A stretch of DNA of 64,000 nucleotides, taken from positions 62,001-126,000 of the forward strand of contig JBBKVO010000001.1 of assembly GCA_037968475.1 (NCBI GenBank), written 5' to 3'. This DNA comes from SB11 sp037968475. GTDB lineage: Bacteria; Bacteroidota; Bacteroidia; UBA8524. The notes under the pieces were generated by a model. That model had not been told where the DNA came from. It worked only from the letters and a program-made list of their open reading frames with translations, and made no database searches. The position numbers were made by a program, and so were the translations under genes. Positions 20,401-28,361 of the stretch are shown piece by piece (the stretch's first letter is position 1; the number at the start of each line of letters is the position of its first letter).

Positions 20401-22757
20401 CCTTTGCGAGTTGCATGGTTTGAAATATTAGGGCATAAATCATACGAATATTCAAAATGAACTTCTTTTATAGGAATAGCAGAAGCACCATTTAAATCAT
20501 AGTCAACCTTGCTATACAAAGAAATTTTTGATAGTGCTTTCATTGTAGCTGTAGCATCATTTCCTCCATTCCTGTCTAAAACGCCTAAGCCATCTTCTCT
20601 ATCAACCAAAGTAAAAACTGCTATGTAATTTTTAGTTTCAATAGTTTCTGTATACCACAACTCTTTTTCACCATAAACATAGTTGGCTTGATTGTCAAAT
20701 ACATCAGATCTTAACGCTTCATTAAAGTTAGCACTATCCTTTTGGTTAGGTGTACGCCATTTATAATTGGCATTTGTTCTTACATAATTAAATTTTGTAT
20801 AATCTCCAATATCACCTCTACTAGGCCCTTGTATATTGTCTACATCGACATAATCAGGTGACAGTATCGATGTAAGTAAATAAGAGTGGGCGTAGGCAGG
20901 TGTGGTAGTTTTGCTATAGTAGTTGTCCATTCCAAACTTATTGCTCATGCTATTGGCTCCTGTAGGATATTTTACCAAACCATTTACGGCACTACCTAAT
21001 GGGGGACTAAGATTTTCTTTCGATTTTCCTAAGCTGAAAGAGGTTTCTTCTTGTGTTGTATTGTAAGCTGCTATACCGTAAATGTAGCGTTGTCCATCTG
21101 GTCTTAAAGCAGCAATTTGAGCAATATGATGTGCCGGTGCATTGTATTGATTTGGGTGAACGGGCAAACCCAATGCAGCAACCTCTGCTTTTGTATAAGT
21201 AACTATTGATTGATTTCTTTTTACACGAGCTTTTCTATAATTATCACTAGGAATAGAAGTTGCTGCTCCATGATTTTTTAACAAAGTGTTTGATATGGTA
21301 TAATCAAGACCGCCACCATCAATAACAGAAAAGCGTACAGCTTCATCCCCTCCTATTATATTATATAAACTAGCATCTCCTTCAACAGATTTCTCGCCTG
21401 CCTCTTTAAAATAATAATTCTCAAAATCAGGTGTTCCTCCTTCGCTTTTGCTTCTGAATCTTAGCTTTGAAGCCGCCTGATTTTTACTTACCCATTTTCC
21501 CGATTCTGAATTAATATCATTTACTGATATTTCGGCTCCTCCTTTTAGTATACCTCCTCCTGATAAGTCAACACCTAATGAATAAGAATCACTGGTAGAT
21601 CTTACTTTACCATCAAACACATATCCCAAATCATTACGAAATGGCCTGTACATTCCTCCAATACCTTGACCCGAAACAGAGAAAATATCGTATGTAAAGT
21701 TGGTTAAGGCTATATTCGGGCTTTCAGGCATTATACTACCGTCTTTCTCCCTATTAAAGTCCATAGCAACCTTATCTAAATTTTGCCCCTTTTCAGAGTT
21801 GATATAACCATAAGCAGGTACTTTTTCAGTATTGTAGGTAAGACGCTGTTCTGAATAATATCCTTTAAGATTTATGGTAGCATCAAGCGTAGAAAAAGTT
21901 AACCCTGGTTTGAAAGATAAGTTTACCGATGAAGTAGTCATGGGCATTGTTATACTAGGCGTATAGGTTGGGGTAGCAAATGATATGGAAGTACTTCCTG
22001 CTCCGCCTAATAAGTTAAGATTGCCCACAGAAGGGTTAAATCCAATTGTTAATGCCTGCATTCCTGCACGAGAGTTAAATGATGACCCTAATGAGGTTGA
22101 TAGACTTCCATCAAACTTGCTAGTCTTACTTGTTCTTGCTGAAAAACTTACGTTTGCCGAAATGGTCAGGCCATCATTTGAGCTTGATCTAAAGCCTAAA
22201 TTACCGTTTAGCGGTAGTTTAGCTTTACTACCGGCCGACAATGACAGACCTAGTACCTGCTCAAAACCGTAACCACTATAATTATTATAAGATAATCCCA
22301 ATTCATAATTAAGCCCTAATGAAAGAATGTCTGATCCTAATAATTCAGCACCTACAGCCCCTGTTACACCGTAGGTTCTATTGGGTTTTGTGTTCATTTC
22401 CTTCACCAATTCATCTCCACTAAAATCATCGGGCACACCTCTAACGCTTCTGTTTACAACACCTGCATTTATATTCCAGCCTAATCCTACCCAACTTGCC
22501 TCCTGATCCATTGTTACTCCTGAATTATAGGACAGATTAATAGGATATCCGCCCACATCTAACAAAGGAATATTATACCTAAAGTCACCAGAAAAAACAT
22601 CCACCATATCTGAAACACCTATCGGCTGAAAGCTCTGCACTTCAGGTTGGCTTGGCCCACCCGTTAACGCATATGCCGCAACAGGAAAACCCAGTTGGTA
22701 GAAAATGCTAAATGCAACAAATACAGCTATAAACTTTAACCTCTTTTTGATAGCCAT
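17469..22757 (-). CDS. large SpvB/RHS-type shell protein
   Basis: 1762 residues with a long signal peptide (basic MAIKKRLK, hydrophobic run to about residue 30, AYALTGG). The N-terminal portion has the family hallmarks SFQPIGVSDMVDVFSGDF, LSYNSGVTMDQEASWVGLGW and VNRSVRGVPDDFSGDE, shared with the large proteins that precede RHS giants in Bacteroidota and distantly with the SpvB/TcB halves of ABC toxins. The middle carries many beta repeats (YTYTTTDPITGE, EFYTARDFPT). It ends at EAHSGRRSIKINAGDSIIL and CGSSF, where homologues usually continue into a CIPSF-type segment and an ETERG tail; that part is found in the 541-residue protein instead. Likely an extracellular shell partner of the RHS giant, inferred from homologous organisation. 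Confidence 0.85.
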   Translation of the reverse strand: MAIKKRLKFIAVFVAFSIFYQLGFPVAAYALTGGPSQPEVQSFQPIGVSDMVDVFSGDFRYNIPLLDVGGYPINLSYNSGVTMDQEASWVGLGWNINAGVVNRSVRGVPDDFSGDELVKEMNTKPNRTYGVTGAVGAELLGSDILSLGLNYELGLSYNNYSGYGFEQVLGLSLSAGSKAKLPLNGNLGFRSSSNDGLTISANVSFSARTSKTSKFDGSLSTSLGSSFNSRAGMQALTIGFNPSVGNLNLLGGAGSTSISFATPTYTPSITMPMTTSSVNLSFKPGLTFSTLDATINLKGYYSEQRLTYNTEKVPAYGYINSEKGQNLDKVAMDFNREKDGSIMPESPNIALTNFTYDIFSVSGQGIGGMYRPFRNDLGYVFDGKVRSTSDSYSLGVDLSGGGILKGGAEISVNDINSESGKWVSKNQAASKLRFRSKSEGGTPDFENYYFKEAGEKSVEGDASLYNIIGGDEAVRFSVIDGGGLDYTISNTLLKNHGAATSIPSDNYRKARVKRNQSIVTYTKAEVAALGLPVHPNQYNAPAHHIAQIAALRPDGQRYIYGIAAYNTTQEETSFSLGKSKENLSPPLGSAVNGLVKYPTGANSMSNKFGMDNYYSKTTTPAYAHSYLLTSILSPDYVDVDNIQGPSRGDIGDYTKFNYVRTNANYKWRTPNQKDSANFNEALRSDVFDNQANYVYGEKELWYTETIETKNYIAVFTLVDREDGLGVLDRNGGNDATATMKALSKISLYSKVDYDLNGASAIPIKEVHFEYSYDLCPNISNHATRKGKLTLKKVYFTYGKSYKSRLSPYEFTYSAFNPGYDMKSYDRWGYYKPNNPAGASSTSSITSNAEFPYIEQNRVLVDNYITAWALTEIKLPSKGKIKIALESDDYAYVQNKQAMQMMRITGFGDASGLNPAGLSKVLMAPSTLNYVKDYIYFELQEPISSSDPDALTTFRRKYLDGIDNLYFRVLADITASNDYDYVSGYAQIENSGFAQDIGGNYTHAWVKVFRADLKDNGGGNEVNPISKAIWNFGRLHNPRKMYDQSDPTGNAIPEVLKAMANSSFIKNFSTILLGGPNGEFQYKDFGKSITKGWLRLNSPNKSKLGGGVRVKRIEISDEWSSMVSDPDYITTSQGQEYTYTTTDPITGETISSGVAAYEPALGGDENPFKQPIFYSKEALLAPDNDMYVEEPFGESFFPSPSVGYSRVTVKNLQYDDVTRHATGSVVHEFYTARDFPTITKRTIADYKMKKTDPILRLFLTSIEENATISQGFVIELNDMHGKPKSQYIYPENSDIPISSMEYRYKANPYGKDSWVLANTVSVLNSDGSMSEKEIGVEYDFIADMREQKTSTLASNIKPNIVTALIGIFPIGPIPTVFPHTSRERVKVWSAGVTKVINRTSVLEETIVRDLGSKISTKNLAYDAETGEVLLTETQNIFNDPIYNFTYPAHWYYDGMSGAYKNVGVEISNATFSSGLASISNASTYFIEGDQLLFNSSVVWVTAVTASSIEVRTKSGANSINGTGDIKILNSGRTNQQSTAIGSLTTLSNPLSFIGNNSFENVVQASALEFTNKWKTFCNCFDKGGSDDIIESENPFIVGLKSSWRPLKSYAYLTGRDQSNFNNNTNIRKDGTFSSFNPFWNLSNKKWEMSTANWTWASEATIFNPYGNELENRDALNRFSAATFGYNNSMATSVSANSKYNEIGFDGFEDYDFMNCAQDHFSFKIHADKVSETEAHSGRRSIKINAGDSIILKKLVHDTCGSSF

Positions 22758-22768
22758 GTCTTATTCTA

Positions 22769-23434
22769 TTATTGATCGTTTAGTAATACGTTTAAATCCT
22801 CTTTCTTAAATTTGATTTTTAACTTTCCTTTATTAAAAATCTTATCATCAAAAATCAACACCTTGTCCTCTTCATTAGCCGTTTTGGGAAATGCTAAACT
22901 GAGTGTTATTTTGTTTGTTAATCCAAAACCTCTCTCATAGTGGTGTAAAACACACGGTAATTCAACTTCCCCTTCTTTTAGCTTAATATCATTATTTACA
23001 TCAAACGAGTAGTACTTAATTCGTTCTTCTATCTCAGCAAGGTTTCTTATTTTATGTTTAAGAGGGTCTGATTTTGAACTCACTACAATATTTAAGGTAA
23101 CGTATTGTAGGTTTGAGTTAATTAATTCATCAAAGGCCGTTTTATAGCGTTCATCGTTAACATCATTAGTTTCAGCCTCCCTCAAAGCCAAATAAGAAAT
23201 CGGCATATAAAAGGCTTGAATCATTACATCATCAACATTTTTTGTTATTACCAACCCGTTATCGCTATCCTCAACATATTGACTATAATTTTCAGCGCCT
23301 ATGGTTTTTATATCTACCTTTTCAAAGCTTGCTCCGCTATCAAAAAAACTACTTTTCCCACCTGTCTTTGAACAAGAGATAAGCCCACATCCTAAAATGA
23401 GCAGCATTGCTGAAAGCCTTATATGTTTGCTCAT
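22769..23434 (-). CDS. lipoprotein of the RHS operon
   Basis: 221 residues from the ATG at 23434. The ATG five codons upstream would overlap the previous gene, and a GGAGG sequence about 8 nt before 23434 supports the later start. The signal peptide ends in the lipobox GLISC (Cys at about residue 21), so the protein is lipid-anchored, without an obvious retention signal. The mature part contains an antiparallel beta pattern (LQYVTLNIVVSSKSDPLKHKI, GLTNKITLSLAFPKT, GKLKIKFKKEDLNVLLND). No family recognised. It lies between the Skp-like and the shell genes and could hold the shell components at the outer membrane. Confidence 0.7.
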   Translation of the reverse strand: MSKHIRLSAMLLILGCGLISCSKTGGKSSFFDSGASFEKVDIKTIGAENYSQYVEDSDNGLVITKNVDDVMIQAFYMPISYLALREAETNDVNDERYKTAFDELINSNLQYVTLNIVVSSKSDPLKHKIRNLAEIEERIKYYSFDVNNDIKLKEGEVELPCVLHHYERGFGLTNKITLSLAFPKTANEEDKVLIFDDKIFNKGKLKIKFKKEDLNVLLNDQ

Positions 23435-23435
23435 A

Positions 23436-23960
23436 TTATTCACCTCCAAAGCGATTATTGATATATTTAATTACATCTTTGGTAATATCATTATTTACTG
23501 ATGCGTAAGAGATGTACCCATTACCATCATCACCGTATATGTATTCATATTTATTTTCTTCCCCATAATCTTTAATATATTGTCGCATTTGGGTTAGAAT
23601 TTTCTCATCGTATGAGGCAGCCAATTCGGCATTTGTAACCTCAAACTCTTCTATCTTGGTAAAATATTCTTCACGTTTTATTTTATAATATTCAACCAAA
23701 TTTTCATCAACAACCTGCTTAGCACTAGCACTTCTATTTATGTTTTCGAGTTGAATTCTAAGACTGTCAATAACGTTTTGCTTGGCCAGCTTTACCTTAT
23801 TTAATTCGACTTCTAATTCTTTTTTATATGCAAACTCATTGAACACAGCTTTAATATCTATAGTTGCTGTTTTGGGTGTATATATCTTAAATGAAAGAAA
23901 AGAAAGAATAAAGACCCCAACAAGTGCTCCCGCGATAAACAAATATTTTCCTTTTGTCAT
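23436..23960 (-). CDS. membrane-anchored Skp/OmpH-like coiled-coil protein
   Basis: 174 residues from the ATG at 23960, which lies 4 nt after the upstream stop; an in-frame TTG four codons earlier is possible. A hydrophobic segment (about residues 7-24) is followed by IDIKAVFNEFAYKKELE, a long charged coiled coil (about 45-130) and an end YISYASVNNDITKDVIKYINNRF. This is the layout of Skp/OmpH periplasmic chaperones: a strand before the helices and a strand with D(I/L)T and a final helix after them. Skp holds unfolded outer-membrane proteins. No signal-peptidase site is evident after the hydrophobic segment, so it may remain anchored in the inner membrane. A dedicated chaperone for the giant proteins or for the divergent barrel protein is inferred. 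Confidence 0.75.
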   Translation of the reverse strand: MTKGKYLFIAGALVGVFILSFLSFKIYTPKTATIDIKAVFNEFAYKKELEVELNKVKLAKQNVIDSLRIQLENINRSASAKQVVDENLVEYYKIKREEYFTKIEEFEVTNAELAASYDEKILTQMRQYIKDYGEENKYEYIYGDDGNGYISYASVNNDITKDVIKYINNRFGGE

Positions 23961-23964
23961 TTTT

Positions 23965-25101
23965 TTACTCAACTTTAAATTTTAGATATTGAGAATAGCC
24001 TTTTTCATCTCTTACTTCCAAGGTATAGTAGCCTCTTCTAAGATTTATATTAGAAATATCCAGCACATATTTATTTTCCCCATAAGCAGATTCAGATCCG
24101 CTTTTTTCTTCACTCTGCTTACTTTCAATAATCCTGTTCACTTTTACTTCTACCTTTTCATTATTCTCATCAAATACAGAATATTCAAGCTCTTTATTAT
24201 AGGTATACGCACCTTTGGTTATAAAATAAAGTTTATCCCCTGCCAAAGAAACAACCTGCCCTTCAAGTTTTGTTCTTAGCTCATTGTAGCGCAGAGTATC
24301 ACCAACATTGTCTTTATCCTTAATTTTAAAAAGAAAAACCTCACTTATACCAAGTGAATTGTTATTGAGTGTATTCTCTTTGTAAACTTCAGGTGTGCGC
24401 GCTTGAACTTGCCAAGCATAGCTTTTACCTTTTTCTAAGGCTTTAGCATTGGTAGGAAATTGTAAAAAAGTAACCTGAACGCCCTTTTCACCATAAGCTA
24501 TAGGGTTTCTAAGTATTGCATCGAATTTTGTTTGCCCATCTCTAATCTCAACTAGCTTAAAATCATAAACAACATTTGGAAAAACAGGTGTTGGGGGCGA
24601 CCAATTAAAAATAGGGTACAAATAATCAATCTCAGCTTCATTTCCCAACGACACTAAAACAGGTGGATTAAGCATTGTAAGTTCAACATCAATACATTCT
24701 TTTGCCAATACAGTATGGTTACTACTGTATACGGTTACGCAATATTTATACTTACCAGGCAAAAGTGTGTTTGCTATTTCGTCGGCTTCTTTTAATAGTT
24801 GTGAATAATAGTTGACATTGGAAGAGAAAACATCTGAATTATTTATTGTTGATACACCAACATTAAGTTTAAAAGTATTTGATGTTGCTTTAATAGCTTG
24901 TTTGCCTGATATATAATCAACATTAGTTTCAAATGTGACATCTATAGCCTGCGAGTTGTTATTAACAACAGTAAAATTCCAAAAATCTTTTGTTCCAAAA
25001 CTAATTGGCGAAACAGGCCTCAAAATCAATTCAATTGAGCTAGCACAAGCAATGGAACTTGTTAGTAGTAATAAGAGACAAAAGATAAAAGACTGTTTCA
25101 T
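23965..25101 (-). CDS. first gene of the RHS operon: exported beta-sandwich-like protein
   Basis: 378 residues. Signal peptide to about residue 20 (SSIACASS). The mature part looks like consecutive beta-sandwich domains: one with FWNFTVVNNNSQAIDVTFETNV, a middle one of fibronectin type III character with NPPVLVSLGNEAEIDY, PIFNWSPPTPVFPNVVYDFKL and SYAWQVQARTPE, and a final one closing with RRGYYTLEVRDEKGYSQYLKF. The middle domain may correspond to the family named TANFOR in Bacteroidota, but I am not certain. This is the promoter-proximal gene of the operon and lies opposite the predicted barrel gene, with a 14-bp inverted repeat between them. It is probably a periplasmic or surface structural part of the same apparatus. 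Confidence 0.65.
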   Translation of the reverse strand: MKQSFIFCLLLLLTSSIACASSIELILRPVSPISFGTKDFWNFTVVNNNSQAIDVTFETNVDYISGKQAIKATSNTFKLNVGVSTINNSDVFSSNVNYYSQLLKEADEIANTLLPGKYKYCVTVYSSNHTVLAKECIDVELTMLNPPVLVSLGNEAEIDYLYPIFNWSPPTPVFPNVVYDFKLVEIRDGQTKFDAILRNPIAYGEKGVQVTFLQFPTNAKALEKGKSYAWQVQARTPEVYKENTLNNNSLGISEVFLFKIKDKDNVGDTLRYNELRTKLEGQVVSLAGDKLYFITKGAYTYNKELEYSVFDENNEKVEVKVNRIIESKQSEEKSGSESAYGENKYVLDISNINLRRGYYTLEVRDEKGYSQYLKFKVE

Positions 25102-25180
25102 TAACTTATTTGATTATTACACTACAATGCTAGATATATGAGCAATGGAATACACCAGCCAAACAGCTAGTTGAAAATAG

Positions 25181-25226
25181 AAAACCAGTACTTTATACGG
25201 TTTTTTACAGTAAAAGTACTGGTTTT
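25181..25226. promoter_or_regulatory. 14-bp inverted repeat between divergent operons; possible operator
   Basis: AAAACCAGTACTTT (25181-25194) pairs perfectly with AAAGTACTGGTTTT (25213-25226) across an 18-nt loop. It lies about 80 nt from the first gene of the nine-gene operon and about 130 nt from the divergent barrel gene, so it could bind a regulator acting on both, or form a hairpin in one leader. There is no T-run directly after the stem that would make it a standard terminator. Confidence 0.4.
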
Positions 25227-25357
25227 AACAAATAGATAATTTTAAATCTACTGATTTAAAGACACTTACAAAACAGCATATACTCTTTAGAATTTCGTCG
25301 AAAAGTTAACAACAAACTGGGGGCTGATTTTAACATATCTTGCTTCTTATTGCTTAA

Positions 25358-28354
25358 ATGAAAAAAATAATTGTAAATATTATTTTATTAAATTTCTGTC
25401 TTCTTTTACAAAAAGACGCATCCGCACAAAACTATAGAGAAGAACAACTAATAATTGGTAAAACTGAGTTTACGCTTCAAAAAGCACTTGTTTTTTTAGA
25501 ACAAAAAAATAATACCTCAACCAAAATAATTGTATCACAAAACAATAGTACAATTAGTGAGTTTGACTGTGATAGTGTTTTTTTAAAAAACCATTTAGTA
25601 GAGATCAACCTTATCATTTTCTTTAATGAGCTTAATCCTAATTTCATTGAAACTATCAATAAATTAGGTGGATTACCCTCGGCATTGTATGAAGTAGATA
25701 TTCAGCAATATGATAGCAACAACAATATAGTTTCAATAAAAAAATACAACACTACCTATAGAAATAGGCAATCAAAAATTGAAACAGCTAAGCTTGATAA
25801 AAGGATGTATAGTTTTCAATTCGTTTCAAGCAAAATTGATACTTCAAATATTGATTACACTATTATCATCAAGCCCTATTCGTACAAAACAGGTTCTTCT
25901 TCTCATATTTATCGTTTACCAAAAAAAAATGAAGTCGACTTATCACGTTTTATGAATAAAAAATCAACAAAAAAAACAATATACACTGCTGAAATTGAGG
26001 CTAGATATAATGGTTTTATAATAGGGAAATCTGAAAAGATTAAGTTTAGGCCAAAGCAAAACAAAAAAGATTTTAACATTAAAAATGATAGCAATTTATT
26101 TGAGCACCCAACGGATATATATGTTGAGAAACCATTGCTTAACTTAATCGACCCTAGCAATAAAGAAAAAAACATTTTAGCTGAGTCAAAATCAGCGATA
26201 GGTATTCCGTCAACAAAAAATAACCACTCCAATTTTAATAGTATCCTCTCTGCAAAAGGCAGTTTTTCTTTGCAAAGCTATTATTCAAATGTTTCATACC
26301 CTACCCAATTTCAACCGAATAAATATGTGCGTTTTATAGCTAATCCGACGGTTTCAGTGGGTGGACTTCCTTTTGATATTAACCTTTTTTTATCAACTGA
26401 AAATACGCCAATAAACCCAGTAAACTCTTTTACGATAGGGTTTGATGCCGAAACTTTTAAGAATAACATGGAGCAACGAGTTTCAAAAAAAGAGGATCTT
26501 AAAAGAAAAATTGAAGCACTACGCTATCAAAATCTTTTGGGTGAATTAAAGAAAATAGATCAATACAAGGATAAAATTGAAAAGTTAAATAAAGAAGACT
26601 CTCTACTAACTATTCAAAGCCAAAACTACAGTATCAAAAAATACTCTACACCAACCCTACCTGATTCTCTTAAATTTCCTCCTCAAAAACTAACGTTTAA
26701 TAATTCTTATAAAAACGACTCTCTTTTTGCTAATACCAATTCATATATTATTGATTCACTAGCACTTAATAATGATTCTACATATCTTATCTTGCAAAAA
26801 GGGATTAAAAAGAGAAAAGAAGAAAAAGATTCATTGCTAAAAATAATCACTACCCTTCAAAAATCAGTATACTTTTTACAAAAGCTGTATAAAAATCCTT
26901 CAGGCTATATAACAGAAATTGCTGAAAACAACTCTCAAACAGATTCGCTGGACGACTTTAAGGAAAAGCGCAAAGAAAAAACTAAGGGTAAAATACCTAT
27001 TATTCAAGCTGTCAAAAAATTTAACTTTGGTCTTTTCAATCCTTTCCTAAGCCCACTTACCCTTCAAGGTATACCTGTAAAGGGTTTTGAAACCCAACTT
27101 GAATTTGACAAATCATTTTATTCAGTTGCTTACGGTAAAACAATACGAACCCAAAATTATATTTTAAACACTACTACTCCTCAGGAATTTGACAGAAATT
27201 TTAGAAATGTAACAGTTGGTTTTGGAAAAATTAACGACAATAACATTTACCTTTCTATCCTCTATTTTAATGACAAAAGCACAATAATATCATTGGATAG
27301 CCTTGGAGACCTTATATATCCTGAAGAAAATTTGGTTTATTCATTAGGTGGAAAAACTGCAATTAGCAAAAAGGTTAACTTAGCTTCTGAAATTAATTAT
27401 TCTTACTATTCCAAAAATAAGTTCTCACACAATAGAACTAATCAAGAAAATACTACTTTTAATATTGCTAATCACCCCCTATCCAACACCTCTAATTTTG
27501 CTGCAAACAACGCAATAAGCTACTCTCCCCAAAAAAGTACCACAATTACGTTTAATATAAAATATATAGGCTCTTCGTATACTTCACTAGGGGTGCCATT
27601 TTTAAGAAATGACTACCATGAAGAGGAAATTAAAGTTTCCCAATCAGCATTTAAGAAAAAACTTCGCATTGATGTTTCTTACAAAGAAAACAGAGACAAC
27701 ATTTCGAATCTTAAAAGCCATAAGACTACAATGAGAGGAGCCAGTTTTTCTTTAAGAAGTAACTTTACTAAATACCCCAACTTATTATTCTCTTATATCC
27801 CTTTTTCTACCAACTCTACTTTAGCAATTAATCAAACTGTAAACAATTTACCTATATATAGTAATGTAGAGCATATATATAACTATACAAATATTACAAT
27901 TTTAAATATTTACCATTATTTCACACACAAAAAAACCATTTATTATGTAAATGTGGGCTATACTAAAAACAAAAGTGCTAATAACCTTTCTGCACCATTC
28001 ACTATGGAGGGTATTAATGGAAACTTGAGTGTTTCACTACCAAATAGAACAACTATAACTTTTTTGGGAACTAAAAGTAGATTTTATCCTGCCTCAGACT
28101 CATTATCATCACAAACAACAGCAAATTTAAACTATACCGCAGGAATTTTTAAAATGGCCAAACTATCTATTGGGGGAGAGTATATATCAAACAAGAACCG
28201 ACGAGAGGCATACGGCTTAAAGACCTCTTTGCAGTTTAGCAGAAAAAAAATTAACTATATCTTCCAAACAAGTTACCGAAAATTAGAGGGAAACTGGGGT
28301 ATTCCGAATATCTATGAACTAATTTTTCAAAGCAGTATTACTTTTACTCTATAA
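25358..28354 (+). CDS. predicted outer-membrane beta-barrel protein with periplasmic sandwich and coiled coil
   Basis: 998 residues. A signal peptide ends at about residue 23 (DASAQN). Residues about 25-290 are beta-sandwich-like and include KTIYTAEIEARYNGFIIGKSEKI. Around 300-370 is VRFIANPTVSVGGLPFDINLFLSTE, then a charged coiled coil of about 200 residues rich in Lys, Glu and Ser. From about residue 545 a long series of amphipathic strands follows (VAYGKTIRTQNY, VTVGFGKINDNNIYLSILYF, YFTHKKTIYYVNVGYTK) to the C-terminus QSSITFTL, consistent with an outer-membrane barrel. It is transcribed away from the RHS operon from a shared 256-bp intergenic region. I propose it as an outer-membrane partner or exporter of the RHS products. 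It is very AT-rich. Confidence 0.65.
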   Translation: MKKIIVNIILLNFCLLLQKDASAQNYREEQLIIGKTEFTLQKALVFLEQKNNTSTKIIVSQNNSTISEFDCDSVFLKNHLVEINLIIFFNELNPNFIETINKLGGLPSALYEVDIQQYDSNNNIVSIKKYNTTYRNRQSKIETAKLDKRMYSFQFVSSKIDTSNIDYTIIIKPYSYKTGSSSHIYRLPKKNEVDLSRFMNKKSTKKTIYTAEIEARYNGFIIGKSEKIKFRPKQNKKDFNIKNDSNLFEHPTDIYVEKPLLNLIDPSNKEKNILAESKSAIGIPSTKNNHSNFNSILSAKGSFSLQSYYSNVSYPTQFQPNKYVRFIANPTVSVGGLPFDINLFLSTENTPINPVNSFTIGFDAETFKNNMEQRVSKKEDLKRKIEALRYQNLLGELKKIDQYKDKIEKLNKEDSLLTIQSQNYSIKKYSTPTLPDSLKFPPQKLTFNNSYKNDSLFANTNSYIIDSLALNNDSTYLILQKGIKKRKEEKDSLLKIITTLQKSVYFLQKLYKNPSGYITEIAENNSQTDSLDDFKEKRKEKTKGKIPIIQAVKKFNFGLFNPFLSPLTLQGIPVKGFETQLEFDKSFYSVAYGKTIRTQNYILNTTTPQEFDRNFRNVTVGFGKINDNNIYLSILYFNDKSTIISLDSLGDLIYPEENLVYSLGGKTAISKKVNLASEINYSYYSKNKFSHNRTNQENTTFNIANHPLSNTSNFAANNAISYSPQKSTTITFNIKYIGSSYTSLGVPFLRNDYHEEEIKVSQSAFKKKLRIDVSYKENRDNISNLKSHKTTMRGASFSLRSNFTKYPNLLFSYIPFSTNSTLAINQTVNNLPIYSNVEHIYNYTNITILNIYHYFTHKKTIYYVNVGYTKNKSANNLSAPFTMEGINGNLSVSLPNRTTITFLGTKSRFYPASDSLSSQTTANLNYTAGIFKMAKLSIGGEYISNKNRREAYGLKTSLQFSRKKINYIFQTSYRKLEGNWGIPNIYELIFQSSITFTL

Positions 28355-28361
28355 ATTAATT

